Positions 34,939-44,355 of a stretch of 64,000 nt of DNA are shown piece by piece. A program made the position numbers and the translations under genes. Numbering within the stretch: position 1 is the stretch's first letter; each line of letters opens with the position of its first letter. The DNA is from Phycisphaeraceae bacterium (GTDB lineage Bacteria > Planctomycetota > Phycisphaerae > Phycisphaerales > UBA1924). Below the pieces are notes generated by a model. The model saw nothing but the letters and a program-made list of their open reading frames with translations. It did no database searches and was not told where the DNA came from. The stretch lies in contig JACKHE010000001.1 of assembly GCA_020639135.1 (NCBI GenBank), positions 62,001-126,000 of the forward strand. The letters are read 5' to 3'.

Positions 34939-36513
34939 TCATGCGCGGATCGGCAGGCGCCGGCGGATGGCGGTGATGATCCGCTGCCGTTCGTCCGTGT
35001 GGAGCTCGAACATACCGCACAGGGTCGTGTACACGAGGCTGTAGGCCGCCATCGACAGGAACAGTCGCGTCACGCCCCATTGCCCGGCGCCGGCGCTGAA
35101 GAGCAGCGGGACCGGCAGGCAGACGACCGCCAGCACGAGCGGGCGGAGCATGGGGCTGAAGACCTCGCGCAGCGGCATCTCGAAGCACCGGGCGACCTTG
35201 ATCGGGATCCCGATGAAGTGGAAGGCGACCATGGAGATCGTGAACCCCGCGGCGGGGCTGACGATGTTCCAGCCCCCGGGCAGCGTGAAGTAGAGCGCCA
35301 CCGCCAGGATCGGGTTGAGGACGGATCCGATGATCACGAGCGGGGCGTACTTCCGCACATGCCCGGCGCCGTAGAGGATGGAGGTCCAGTTGTCGGACAT
35401 GGCCCGCGAGGCCATCCCGAAGAAGAGGACGGAGACGAGGAGCATGGCGGTGTGGACGGACCGCTCCGGGTCCTCGACGGTCCGGGAGATCCAGACGTGC
35501 AGCACCTGTCCGGCGAAGAGCAGCAGGTAGCACAGCGCGGGCATCAGGGCGACGGCGTGGAGGCGGGTCGAGTGCAGCATGAACTCCCTGATGGACATCG
35601 CGCCGGAGTCCTGCCCGGCGCTGAGGCGGACGGTGACGGCGTCGATGCCGATGGACATGCCGTTGACGATCATGCGGATGTAGCCGGCGAGCCGCTGGGC
35701 GATCCCGAACATGGCGTTGCCGTAGAGCCCGAAGAAGACGTTCATCAGGAGCTGATCGACCTGGATCTGGATTGACGAGGCGCCGACGGCGGCGGCGTTC
35801 CACTTGGCGGTGCCGACGACCTGCTTGAGCGCCCGGCGGGTGCAGGACCGGAGCCTCGGGATCGACTTGCGTTCGATGTAGAAGGCCCAGAGCACGGACA
35901 GGAGCTGGACGAGCATGGTCATGCCGACCTGGACGGTGGCGAAGAGGACAAGCGCCTTCTCGTAGTGCTCGCCCTTGTACACCACGAGGGCGGCGACGGC
36001 GCCGACGAGGATCGCGGCGCGGCGGAGCACCTGGAAGAAGCTCTGCTCCAGGAAGCGCTCGGTGATCATGATGAACTGCCGGGGCGCCGCGGTCATGGTG
36101 CGGAACAGGTTGTCCGCCATCTGGTAGAGGATCAGCAGCCTCGCGGAATCGAGGAGCGATTCGTCGATCTTGAACAGGGGCGCCGCGAAGTAGAAGCCCA
36201 TGAAGACGACGGACGTGATGACGGCGACGAGGAGGCAGACGACGTTGGCCGCTGCGTAGATCTCGCGGAACTCCTGGTCGTCGCCGCTGTGGAGGGCGCG
36301 TCCGACCTCGTAGGTGAGGCTGGTGCGGACGGTGTCGTTGATGATCAGCGCCAGGCCGGTGGCGCCGACGATGAGCGAGATGAGCCCGAAGCATTCGGTG
36401 CCGACGGCCTTGAGGAGGATGGGGACGGAGATGATCCCGATGACGAGCATCGAGAGGAGCCTGGAGTAGTTGGCGGTGATGCGGATCAGCCCGCGGCGCA
36501 GCTCAGTGGCCAT
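34939..36513 (-). CDS. Polysaccharide flippase (Wzx/MOP superfamily)
   Basis: 524 aa from the ATG at 36513; this start is 11 bases inside the polymerase gene. Twelve or more hydrophobic segments span the protein, with the RRGLIRITANYSRLLSML opening typical of MOP-family flippases and paired helices with Gly/Pro-rich loops throughout. The role would be moving undecaprenyl-linked repeat units across the inner membrane. Neighbours are a WaaL/Wzy-like polymerase (upstream, overlapping) and a glycosyltransferase plus sulfotransferase (downstream), the classic composition of a Wzx/Wzy-dependent locus. Family identity is firm by topology and context rather than by single residues. Confidence 0.84.
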   Translation of the reverse strand: MATELRRGLIRITANYSRLLSMLVIGIISVPILLKAVGTECFGLISLIVGATGLALIINDTVRTSLTYEVGRALHSGDDQEFREIYAAANVVCLLVAVITSVVFMGFYFAAPLFKIDESLLDSARLLILYQMADNLFRTMTAAPRQFIMITERFLEQSFFQVLRRAAILVGAVAALVVYKGEHYEKALVLFATVQVGMTMLVQLLSVLWAFYIERKSIPRLRSCTRRALKQVVGTAKWNAAAVGASSIQIQVDQLLMNVFFGLYGNAMFGIAQRLAGYIRMIVNGMSIGIDAVTVRLSAGQDSGAMSIREFMLHSTRLHAVALMPALCYLLLFAGQVLHVWISRTVEDPERSVHTAMLLVSVLFFGMASRAMSDNWTSILYGAGHVRKYAPLVIIGSVLNPILAVALYFTLPGGWNIVSPAAGFTISMVAFHFIGIPIKVARCFEMPLREVFSPMLRPLVLAVVCLPVPLLFSAGAGQWGVTRLFLSMAAYSLVYTTLCGMFELHTDERQRIITAIRRRLPIRA

Positions 36514-37966
36514 CGACGGACCCTTCTTCGGCGTAGTCGTGCGTCTCCCAACGGGCGTCATGGTAGCCGGGAGACTCGTGGTCGCCGTGGTGGTGGCCTT
36601 CGTCGTCCGCGTTGTGCTCGTGATCCCAGGAGTCGTCGCCGTCGTCGTGGCCCTCGTGGTCCCAGCCGCCTGATCCGTCGTCGTAGCCGTCGTCGTAGGC
36701 GAGGGCCCAGGCCTGGTCCTCGCGGATGAACTCGGAGATGCGATCGACGAGCGCGATGCTGAATGGCAGGAGGAGCCCGACGATGGTGCCGCCGGTGATG
36801 ACGGCGGACTCGACGATGCCATAGCAGAACACCGCGATGCACAACCCGACGGCGTAGTAGGCGAGCTCGTTGTAGCGCCGATCAACCCTCACGGTCTTGA
36901 GCACCCAGGCCATGCGGGCCATGAGCGTGGCGAACGAGACTCCGAAGATGATGAGCCCGAAGACCCCCATCTCGACGGCGATCTGCAGGTACATGCTGTG
37001 CATGTTGGCGGTCGTGCCGGTCTCTCGCTTGTCGGTCTCGTACACCCAGCCGTGCCCGAACATGAACTTGTCGGCGAAGAGCTCCCGGCCATAGACCCAC
37101 TTGTCGGCGCGGCTGTCGAAGTTGACCTCGGTCAGGCGGGAGGTCGCCTCCTCGGTGCCGGCGGAGGAGAGCGTGGTGACGACCCACAGCGCCAGCAGGG
37201 CGCCGACCAGCACCGAGCCGGCCAGGAAGGGGCGCTTGATGACGGGCAGCCCGATGATGAAGCAGCCGATGCCGGCCATGAAGAGCCCGCCGCGGCTGCC
37301 GGAGTAGATGATGCACAGGCACAGTGCGCCGCCCGCGGAGTAGGCGATGATCTTCCACATCTTCACGGGGTCGTAGAGCGCACAGAAGGCGCAGGTGATC
37401 CCGAGCGGGCCGCAGATGGCGCCGACGCGGGTCGCGATGATGCCCCAGGGCTCGAACCGCCCCACGCTGCTGATCGCCGCCGGGTTCTTCACGAAGTCGG
37501 TGAGCATGATGACCGCGATCAGCGCGCCGGTGGCCACAAAGACGCGGATCCCACGCCGGAGGTCGGCCTCGTCCCGGAAGCTGTACGCGGTGAACCCGCC
37601 GGCGAGCACCAGCGCGATGTACAGACCCTTGAACTTGATCGCCTGGAACATCAGGTCGCTGTACACGCCGGCGAAGAAATACATCCCCGCGAAGACCAGG
37701 AACGTCCCGAACGCCGGGCCCAGCTTGTAGTGCTTGCTGTAGAACAGGCCCAGCACGAAGATCAGCAGGGTCAGGTACACGCGCGCCCACTTGGCGGCGA
37801 CCTGGCCCGTGATCTCGGCGACGGCCAGCGGTGATAGGAGCATGAACACCGCGGCCAGCAGCGTCACCGGGTTGATGAACTTCGAGATCGCGACCAGCCC
37901 GACGTGGGCGAGCACGCCCAGGAAGAGCAGGATCGCGATTGTTGAGGTGTCGAGTTCCTGGGGCAT
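36503..37966 (-). CDS. O-antigen ligase/polymerase (Wzy/WaaL-like) with His/Asp-rich tail
   Basis: 487 aa, about 10-12 membrane helices. The large periplasmic loop (about residues 255-340) with the GSRGGLFMAG and HSMYLQIAVEMGVFG blocks fits the O-antigen ligase family, which includes polymerases. An odd C-terminal tail (about 424-487) has around half its residues as Asp, Glu, His or Gly, arranged as HDDGDD, DHEHNADDEGHHHGDH and similar. It faces the cytoplasm or the periplasm depending on helix count and could bind metal ions. The stop codon overlaps the flippase start. ATG at 37966; about 210 bases upstream hold GC-rich hairpins but no clear promoter. Confidence 0.82.
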   Translation of the reverse strand: MPQELDTSTIAILLFLGVLAHVGLVAISKFINPVTLLAAVFMLLSPLAVAEITGQVAAKWARVYLTLLIFVLGLFYSKHYKLGPAFGTFLVFAGMYFFAGVYSDLMFQAIKFKGLYIALVLAGGFTAYSFRDEADLRRGIRVFVATGALIAVIMLTDFVKNPAAISSVGRFEPWGIIATRVGAICGPLGITCAFCALYDPVKMWKIIAYSAGGALCLCIIYSGSRGGLFMAGIGCFIIGLPVIKRPFLAGSVLVGALLALWVVTTLSSAGTEEATSRLTEVNFDSRADKWVYGRELFADKFMFGHGWVYETDKRETGTTANMHSMYLQIAVEMGVFGLIIFGVSFATLMARMAWVLKTVRVDRRYNELAYYAVGLCIAVFCYGIVESAVITGGTIVGLLLPFSIALVDRISEFIREDQAWALAYDDGYDDGSGGWDHEGHDDGDDSWDHEHNADDEGHHHGDHESPGYHDARWETHDYAEEGSVDGH

Positions 37967-38175
37967 CGCTGGTCTGGGCCGGGACAGAGTCCCGGGTTGT
38001 CCCCGGGGCTTCGGTGGGTTCTGTTTCGTGACAAGCCGGGCGGTGTGTTTCCGGACACGGCCCGTCAGTTCATCGTCATTTCAACGGCGTGAACATAGCG
38101 CGAGTTCGCGCAAGAATCGCCGAATTGACCGGGGAATGACGCTGAGCGCCGTCGATCGGCGCTCCGGCCCGGGGG

Positions 38176-39351
38176 TCAGCTCCCCATCGCCCTCCGGTAG
38201 CAGGCGAAGAACTCCTCGATCACCTGCGCCCCGCCCAGGTGCTCGAAGACCCACGCCCTGCCGGATTCACCCATGCGCTGTCTCCGCTCGGGATCGGCGA
38301 GGAGGCTCTTGATCGCCCCGGCAATCGCGTTCGGCTCGCGGTCGGTGACGACCACCCCCCCGCCTCTCTCGAGCTCATCCCAGAGCCCAACGAACCGGGT
38401 GGTGATTGCCGGGGTCCGGGCCGCCAGGGCCTCCGGCAGAACGAATCCGAAGTTTTCATGAAGGCTCGGGAGCACGAAGACGTCCGCCGCCTCGTACAAC
38501 GAGACCTTTTCGGCGCCCCGGACCATGCCCAGGAAGCTGACGACGGCGCGAAGGTCCAGCCGCTCGGCCTGCATGTGGAGCGCCGCGGTGAGCGCCTCGT
38601 CGCCGGTCCCGGCGATCGCCAGGCGGCATTCGACGCCCTGACCGCGCAGGCGGGCGACCGCGTCGATGAGCACGTCCACCCCCTTGACCTCGTGCAGGCG
38701 GCTCAGGAACAGGACCAGGGGCTTGCCGTCGAAGAGCTGGGGGAACGCCTTCTCGGCGGGGCCGCGGCCCGGGAGTTCGCGGAACGGGGCCAGGTCAACG
38801 GCCAGCGGGATGACGACCGGGCGGCCGCCGGGGTACCACTTCTGCGACTGGCGGAGCTCCTCGGCGGAGCAGCAGTGAACGGCGCTGGCGTTCTTGAGCA
38901 TCGCCCGGCCGGTGCGCCAGAGGAAGACGCGCTTCTTGGTCCGCTTGAGCGACATCGACCAGTCGTCGAGCATGCCGTGGACAGTGATGACGTAGGGCCT
39001 GCCGACGCGCCGGCTCAGCTTCGCGAGCTGCGCGTTGCTGGGCGACCAGATCGCGTGGAGGTGCACGCAGTCGCAGGCGCTGATCTCCCGTTCGCACGTC
39101 GCGAGCGCGTCATGGCCGAGCTTCTGGAGTCGCCCCGGCGGCGGGATCTCGACAACCCGCGGCAGGCCCGGCTCGCCGCCGCGCCAGCCGGGCGGGGCGT
39201 CCTTGGCGTTGTAGGTGACGAGCGTCACCCCGGCGCCGGCCTCGGCCTGGAGCCTGCTCAGGTTGAGCACGGCGCGGACGACGCCGCCGTCCTCGACACG
39301 CAGGCTCTTCATGTAGTGTAGGATTTTCAACGCGTTCCGTTCATCGTTCAC
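38176..39351 (-). CDS. Glycosyltransferase, GT4 family
   Basis: 391 aa from a GTG at 39351 (GGAAG upstream); a TTG at 39330 beginning the first strand is an alternative. Clear GT4: N-domain ILHYMKSLRVEDGGVVRAVLNLSRLQAEAG; VHLHAIWSPSNAQL; ITVHGML; C-domain PLVLFLSRLHEVKGVDVLIDAV, ADVFVLPSLHENFGFVLPEALAARTPAITT with the E-x7-E pair. It resembles family members that add hexoses to repeat units. The gene is divergent from a sulfotransferase at 39429 (77-base gap) and leads a minus-strand operon with the polymerase, flippase, a second GT and a sulfotransferase. Confidence 0.88.
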   Translation of the reverse strand: MNDERNALKILHYMKSLRVEDGGVVRAVLNLSRLQAEAGAGVTLVTYNAKDAPPGWRGGEPGLPRVVEIPPPGRLQKLGHDALATCEREISACDCVHLHAIWSPSNAQLAKLSRRVGRPYVITVHGMLDDWSMSLKRTKKRVFLWRTGRAMLKNASAVHCCSAEELRQSQKWYPGGRPVVIPLAVDLAPFRELPGRGPAEKAFPQLFDGKPLVLFLSRLHEVKGVDVLIDAVARLRGQGVECRLAIAGTGDEALTAALHMQAERLDLRAVVSFLGMVRGAEKVSLYEAADVFVLPSLHENFGFVLPEALAARTPAITTRFVGLWDELERGGGVVVTDREPNAIAGAIKSLLADPERRQRMGESGRAWVFEHLGGAQVIEEFFACYRRAMGS

Positions 39352-39428
39352 GACCGTGCGCTTCCGACGCGCGGCATCATACCAGCGGCGGCTGCGCCGC
39401 TGATCGCTCCCCGGCGCCGTTGCTCCCC

Positions 39429-40454
39429 ATGTCCACCGCGACCACCCCGACATCATCGACGGCCGATCAGCTCCGCGCGACGCGCGAGGGGCTTTTCTTC
39501 ATTGTCGGCTGCGGCAGGTCCGGCACGACACTGCTGCAGTCGATGCTGCTGAGTCACCCGAGGATCACGATCCCCCCGGAGACCAAGTTCTACGGGATGG
39601 TCCGCGACACGCACCGGGGGCTGGATCTCTCCACCGAGCGCGGGTACGTGGAGGCCCGCGATTTCGCCTTCGAGAGCCTGAACCGGCGCGGGATCGTGTT
39701 CGACCGGGACCGCTACCTCGGGTTCGCCGGGGAGGCGGAGCGGACGTGGCCCGGGATCTTCACGGCGGTGCTGGCGGCCTACGCCGCGACGAAGGGCGCC
39801 GACCGGGTGGGCGAGAAGTCCCCGGTGCACACGCACTATGCGCACGAGATCATGGAGGATTTCCCGGAGGCGAAGTTCGTCCACATGCTGCGCGATCCCA
39901 GGGCGGTGGTGCTCTCACGGATGAAGGCCGGGTTCGGGACGAACCTGATCGGGCCCAACATCGTGCGCTGGCGCCGCGCAGTGGACATGCACGACCGGAT
40001 CGCGGACCGGCTGGGCCCCGGGCGGTACCACATCGTGCGGTACGAGGACCTGGTGCGGGACAAGGAGTCCGCGCTCAGGGCGTTGTGCGCGTTCCTGGGC
40101 ATCGACTTCGTCCCGGAGATGCTCGAGCACCAGGACCGCAAAGACCGGGGGTGGTCGGACCGTTCGCAGGACTGGCTCAAGAACACCCTCAAGCCGGTCT
40201 TCACTTCGAGCATCGACGCGTGGAAACAGAAGATGAAACCGGCGCACATCGCGCTGGTCGAGGCGAGCCTCGGCGATCGGATCGAACGGATGGGATACGA
40301 ACGCACCGGCGCTTCGACCTGGCTGCCCGGGCCACGGGTGGCGCTGAGCATCCTCCTGGGGCACGCCGAGGAAGCCTGGAACAAGGCGGTGCGCGGCGTC
40401 CGCAAGGCGCTCGGCAAGAGCCGGACCGAGGCATCCGAGAGTTCCGAGGGCTGA
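39429..40454 (+). CDS. Sulfotransferase (PAPS-dependent)
   Basis: 341 aa from the ATG at 39429; a TTG 9 bases upstream is an alternative. The 5'-phosphosulfate loop is GCGRSGTTLLQS (27-38) and the 3'-phosphate block is HMLRDPRAVVLSRM (152-165). The glycine-rich loop with SGTT is of the Sulfotransfer_3/tyrosylprotein-sulfotransferase-like type, different from the copies at 32872 and 45053. The C-terminal ~50 residues are basic (KALGKSRTE). Divergent from the GT4 gene and followed by the SGNH gene after 220 bases. The acceptor is probably a sugar of the polysaccharide but could also be a lipid or protein. Confidence 0.86.
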   Translation: MSTATTPTSSTADQLRATREGLFFIVGCGRSGTTLLQSMLLSHPRITIPPETKFYGMVRDTHRGLDLSTERGYVEARDFAFESLNRRGIVFDRDRYLGFAGEAERTWPGIFTAVLAAYAATKGADRVGEKSPVHTHYAHEIMEDFPEAKFVHMLRDPRAVVLSRMKAGFGTNLIGPNIVRWRRAVDMHDRIADRLGPGRYHIVRYEDLVRDKESALRALCAFLGIDFVPEMLEHQDRKDRGWSDRSQDWLKNTLKPVFTSSIDAWKQKMKPAHIALVEASLGDRIERMGYERTGASTWLPGPRVALSILLGHAEEAWNKAVRGVRKALGKSRTEASESSEG

Positions 40455-40477
40455 CGAGGTCCAATAGCCTCGGCCCT
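40447..40477 (+). terminator. Hairpin around the sulfotransferase stop codon
   Basis: AGGGC (40447-40451) with GCCCT (40473-40477) and CGAGG (40455-40459) with CCTCG (40468-40472); the stop codon TGA is a three-base bulge between the two stems. No T tract. Confidence 0.35.
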
Positions 40478-40674
40478 GTGATGTGCAGGGATCGCCCGAA
40501 TGCTCAACCCGAAGGTGGGATCATCATCCACAGGTCCCGGCGTGACGATGACCCTTGCCGGGGGCGTGTGACGCTTGTTGAGGTGTCCCGGCAATGTGCC
40601 GATCCGCCTGGCGGCGCCCTCTATCATCCGCACGAACTCCCGGCTGGAACCCGAGTTTTGCCGCACCTACACCG

Positions 40675-42192
40675 ATGCCGCTGATTGCCAAACAACTGGG
40701 TGGGATCGCGTCGGCGACAGTCGCGCTGGCGACCGCGGTCGCCGCCTTCGCCGGCGTCAACCCGGATGGGCAGGGCCCGCTCGCGGTCAACGTGCAGCCG
40801 GTCAAGGACCTGCTGGACCTCGCCGAGACGCGGCGGATCGACGTCGTCTGCCTGGGCGACAGCAACCAGCTCTTCAGCGGCGTCGGCTGGCAGGACGGGC
40901 TGACCATCGCGCTGGGCGAGCACTACCCCATGTACGCGACGCCGATCCTCGGCGCCGGCGCCAACAACGCGATCGGCGTTGCGCTCAACACCACCGCGGA
41001 CGTGAGTCTCCCGCCGACCGGCGCGCCGGCGGGGCTGCTGCCCTTCGACGACCCGAGCTTCGGCGTGGACGCGACGCCGTACGGATTCCTCCCCGCCGGC
41101 GCCACGATCCCGGCCGGCTCGAACATCGGGATGCGCCTGCGGCCCGGGAACTCCGCCTGGGACGCCAACAACTTCAACGCCGATCACGCGATGCGCGTCC
41201 GCTTCGACTACGGCACGGTGGACGCCGCCAGCGGCGCGGTGTTCACCCCCCAGGCGCAGCAGAACGGGTCGTTCAACATCCTGCACCCGGCCATCAACCC
41301 GGCGACGGGCGCCTTCGGGATCGCGTCGTCGTTCATCGACATCCCCGCGGGGGCGCGGAACGGCAACGACATCAACTTCCGCTGGTTCGGATCCGGGGCG
41401 CCGGACGGCGCGGGGCCCGTGCATGCGCTGTACATGCGATTCGAGGACCTCGACGAATCGGCGGGGCAGTCCGTCCACACGCTCTACGGCGTCGGCGGCG
41501 CGACGGCGCGGGACTGCGCCGTCGCGCTCTTTGACACACCGGATGAGCAGCTCCGGCTGTTCTTCGAGAACGTCCGCCGGCTCCAACCCAGCCCGGCGCG
41601 GGTGCTGGTGCGGATCTCGTTCGGCGCCAATGACCTGACCGACGACCTGCCCTCGGTCGGGCCGGACGGGCCCTTCCCGCCCAAGACCGACGCGGCGGTG
41701 GCGGACAACTTCCGCGCGATCATGGACCGGATCAACCAGGTCTGGATCGACGCCGGCTGGGACCCGGACGAGCTGACGTTCCTGCTCATCGGCTGCCACG
41801 ACCGGCTCGAACCCGAGCCCGAGGGCTACGGCTTCCGGCAGGCGATCGCCGACGTCGCGCTCGACGCGCCGAACATTGCGTTCGTCAACCACTACCGCCT
41901 CGCCTCGCACTACTTCCTGATCGTCAACGGCTGGTACGCCCTGCCCACCGGCGCCCACCTGGAGGCGATCGGTTACGAGGGCATGTGCCGGTGGGAGGTC
42001 GAGACGCTCCGGCAGTCCATCGCGGCGGATCTCAACGGCGACTGCAACGTGGACACCGCGGACCTGGGATTGATGCTGGCCGTGTTCGGGAGCGCCGGCC
42101 CGCTGGGCGATCTCAACAACGACGGGGTCGTGGACACCGCCGACCTGGGCTCGCTCATCGGCCGGTTCGGGGCATCGTGCGTTTCGGAATGA
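40675..42192 (+). CDS. Secreted SGNH/GDSL hydrolase with dockerin-like repeats
   Basis: 505 aa from the ATG at 40675, which starts a signal peptide (hydrophobic to about residue 27, AFA then G). SGNH motifs: LGDSN (residues 60-64, Ser63), FGANDL (block III, Asn), and HLEAIGYEG near the end (catalytic His). A large beta-rich insert covers residues ~90-290. The final ~50 residues hold two Asp-rich repeats (DLNGDCNVDTADL and DLNNDGVVDTADL), the calcium-binding pattern of dockerin type I or EF-hand-like repeats common at the C-terminus of Phycisphaerae exported proteins. It may be a carbohydrate O-acetyl esterase; substrate unknown. Lies between a sulfotransferase and a glycosyltransferase cluster. 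Confidence 0.8.
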   Translation: MPLIAKQLGGIASATVALATAVAAFAGVNPDGQGPLAVNVQPVKDLLDLAETRRIDVVCLGDSNQLFSGVGWQDGLTIALGEHYPMYATPILGAGANNAIGVALNTTADVSLPPTGAPAGLLPFDDPSFGVDATPYGFLPAGATIPAGSNIGMRLRPGNSAWDANNFNADHAMRVRFDYGTVDAASGAVFTPQAQQNGSFNILHPAINPATGAFGIASSFIDIPAGARNGNDINFRWFGSGAPDGAGPVHALYMRFEDLDESAGQSVHTLYGVGGATARDCAVALFDTPDEQLRLFFENVRRLQPSPARVLVRISFGANDLTDDLPSVGPDGPFPPKTDAAVADNFRAIMDRINQVWIDAGWDPDELTFLLIGCHDRLEPEPEGYGFRQAIADVALDAPNIAFVNHYRLASHYFLIVNGWYALPTGAHLEAIGYEGMCRWEVETLRQSIAADLNGDCNVDTADLGLMLAVFGSAGPLGDLNNDGVVDTADLGSLIGRFGASCVSE

Positions 42193-42207
42193 GCGGCCGG
42201 CGATCGG

Positions 42208-43038
42208 TCAGGTCGTCAGCCCCCGCTCCTTTCTCTTGATCTCGCGGACCTTGAGCACGATCTGGTATTCGTAGATCGCCTGGAGCGTGCAGTATGTCAG
42301 CCCGGCGCGCCCGTCGAGGAGGCCGAGCTTCAGGACGTACATGTAGAGGAACTTCAGGAAGGGCCGGCCCGGCATCCGGAAGCTGAGATTCTTCAGCGCA
42401 TAGCGCCGCCTGATCCGGTCGCGCGCGAAGAGATCACCGATGACAACCGGCCGCTCGCGCAGCGCCTTGACCGTCTCGGTCGCCTCGTAGGAGGAGTACC
42501 GGTTGTGGCGCTCGAACCACTCGGTGAGCCCCTTGCTGAAGTTGTAGTGGATGAAGTGATTCTTCAGGTAGCCGTGCTCGCCGTCGATGATCGGCGTCGG
42601 GTTGGCCAGGCGCTCGAAGCGGATGTGCGGCGGCTTGAAGAACCGCATGATCTGCCCGGGGGGCATGGCGTGGCGGAGCCACCTGCCCATGAAGATGTTG
42701 CGCCGGCCGCAGTAGAACGCGACACGTTTCTCGTCCGGATCGGCCGCGATGCGCTCGATCTCGGCGCGGAGCTCGGGGGTCATGTGCTCGTCGGCGTCGA
42801 GGTAGAAGACCCAGGGGCGCCTGAAGTCGATGTTCTCCATCGCCCAGTTCTGGTGGGGCCCCCGGCCGTCGTAGGCGCGCTCGAAGAACCGGCAGCCGCG
42901 CTCCTCGCAGAGGCGCTTCGTGCCGTCGGTGCTGAGCGAATCGAGCACGACGATGTCGTCGCACCACGAGACGCTGTCGAGGCACGATGGGAGGTTGGCC
43001 TCCTCGTTGAGCGTCTGGATGAAGATCGACACCGGCAT
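42208..43038 (-). CDS. Glycosyltransferase family 2
   Basis: 276 aa from the ATG at 43038 (a GTG at 43041 directly precedes it). GT-A fold: VSIFIQTLNEEANL nucleotide-binding strand, DDIVVLDS, DWAMENID-like region, and the metal-binding YLDADE (DxD). The GT2 LPS/EPS-type motif (ERLANPTPIIDGEHGYLKN) is similar to WaaE/LgtF-type enzymes. The C-terminal helix is hydrophobic and basic, suggesting membrane association. It is the last gene of a minus-strand trio with the beta-propeller gene (6-base gap) and the acetyltransferase. The added sugar is unknown. Confidence 0.87.
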   Translation of the reverse strand: MPVSIFIQTLNEEANLPSCLDSVSWCDDIVVLDSLSTDGTKRLCEERGCRFFERAYDGRGPHQNWAMENIDFRRPWVFYLDADEHMTPELRAEIERIAADPDEKRVAFYCGRRNIFMGRWLRHAMPPGQIMRFFKPPHIRFERLANPTPIIDGEHGYLKNHFIHYNFSKGLTEWFERHNRYSSYEATETVKALRERPVVIGDLFARDRIRRRYALKNLSFRMPGRPFLKFLYMYVLKLGLLDGRAGLTYCTLQAIYEYQIVLKVREIKRKERGLTT

Positions 43039-43044
43039 CACTGG

Positions 43045-44355
43045 TTATCCTCGTCTGCTGCGCGTCACCCCGGAGACATCGACCAGACAGACGCGCCGCT
43101 GCATCCCCGCCGCGGTGTCGATGCACACGCAGGCCGCGTCGTCGCGGAGCCGCGGGTGCAGGTCGCAGCGGATGGGCCCGTCGAGGCGTCGGGGCGTGGG
43201 GAACCGCCCGATGCGCGTCGCCCTGCAGGTCGCCATTTCCAGCAGGTACAGCGGCAGCCGGCCCAGCCGGTCGGTGTAACCGTCGGTGAGCATCCACGCC
43301 CGGTCGCGCGAGAGCGTGCAGTGCCCGTCGGTCGTCAGCACGCCCCTGGCGAAGCGCTCCGGGGCCGACCCGTCGTCGCGCAGGAGCATGTACGAGTCCC
43401 CGACAACCCGGCTCATCAGCCAGCGGGGCTTGCCCAACGCGTGGTAGATCGGCTTGAGGCTGCGCAGCGCGTGATGTTTGATTCCCCTCCGGCCCGGGGC
43501 GCTGGGCGCGAGCAGGCGGCGCTCACCGGCCCAGGCGAGCAGGGTGTGATCGTCGAGCCAGTCGAAGTGCGAGATCATGCCCTCGAAGACGAGGCGGAGG
43601 TCGGAGCCGTCGTGGGCGCACGCGGTGAAGAGCCGCGTGTGCATGTTGCCGTCCTCACGCCAGAAGCGGTGGAGGAAGCAGAATCGCTTGCCGGACGGGT
43701 TGTACATCAGGTGGTTGACCCAGTGCGTGCGGCCGACCCCGAAGTCGGCGGGCTTGTGCTCCGCGACGTCCTCGATCGAGAGGATCAGGCGGGCCTCGCC
43801 GGTCGCCATGTCGATGCGGTACACTCCGTCGTCGTCCGGCGCCGCGTCCTCGGTGGTCGGGTCCTCGACGCCGAAATGCCCGTAGTCAGGCCGGTTGCAC
43901 GCGAGGCGCGCGAAGGAGAGCGTCAGCGCGGCGTCCCCTTTCGGCGAGAGCGTGTAGATCGGGCGCTGGAGCGCGCGGCGCTCTCCGGTGTTGAGGTTGT
44001 GGACGATCCCGGCGCCGATCTGCCAGACGCTCAGGTCGTCCAGCCCCGGGTCGCCCAGGCGCGCGTTGTACACGACGGTGTCGTCTGCGCCCGGCAGCCA
44101 GGAGAGCATCGTCCCCTGCTGCCAGTTCCAGAGCGAGGATTTCGCCAGCATCGTGAACGGGCGCGCCGGGTCGCGCAGATCGATGGAGCCCACCTCGACG
44201 AGGTCTCGCTCGCCCGGGACGCGGTCGATGATCGGCGCCCTGTGAACAAGCAGCCGATGGCCGTCGGCGCTCCACGGGCGCTTGTCGTAGTACCCCACGA
44301 ACCACTGGCCGTCGCCCGGGGTGACGCACTCGACGGGGCAGCTGATCCGGCGCAT
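43045..44355 (-). CDS. Predicted beta-propeller protein of the polysaccharide locus
   Basis: 436 aa, no signal peptide, so cytoplasmic. Repeated Trp/Gly/Asp-rich strands of ~50 residues (for example RPWSADGHRLLVHR, LSPKGDAALTLSF, YNPSGKRFCFLHR, FDWLDDHTLLAW) indicate a six- or seven-bladed propeller. The HxxNHLMYNPSG and LHRFW blocks recall oligogalacturonate lyase-type (PL22) propellers, which use His and metal, but catalytic residues cannot be assigned. An alternative is a binding or assembly protein acting on the sugar chain. Its ATG overlaps the acetyltransferase stop by one base (TGATG), so it belongs to the same transcript as acetyltransferase and GT2. Confidence 0.6.
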   Translation of the reverse strand: MRRISCPVECVTPGDGQWFVGYYDKRPWSADGHRLLVHRAPIIDRVPGERDLVEVGSIDLRDPARPFTMLAKSSLWNWQQGTMLSWLPGADDTVVYNARLGDPGLDDLSVWQIGAGIVHNLNTGERRALQRPIYTLSPKGDAALTLSFARLACNRPDYGHFGVEDPTTEDAAPDDDGVYRIDMATGEARLILSIEDVAEHKPADFGVGRTHWVNHLMYNPSGKRFCFLHRFWREDGNMHTRLFTACAHDGSDLRLVFEGMISHFDWLDDHTLLAWAGERRLLAPSAPGRRGIKHHALRSLKPIYHALGKPRWLMSRVVGDSYMLLRDDGSAPERFARGVLTTDGHCTLSRDRAWMLTDGYTDRLGRLPLYLLEMATCRATRIGRFPTPRRLDGPIRCDLHPRLRDDAACVCIDTAAGMQRRVCLVDVSGVTRSRRG

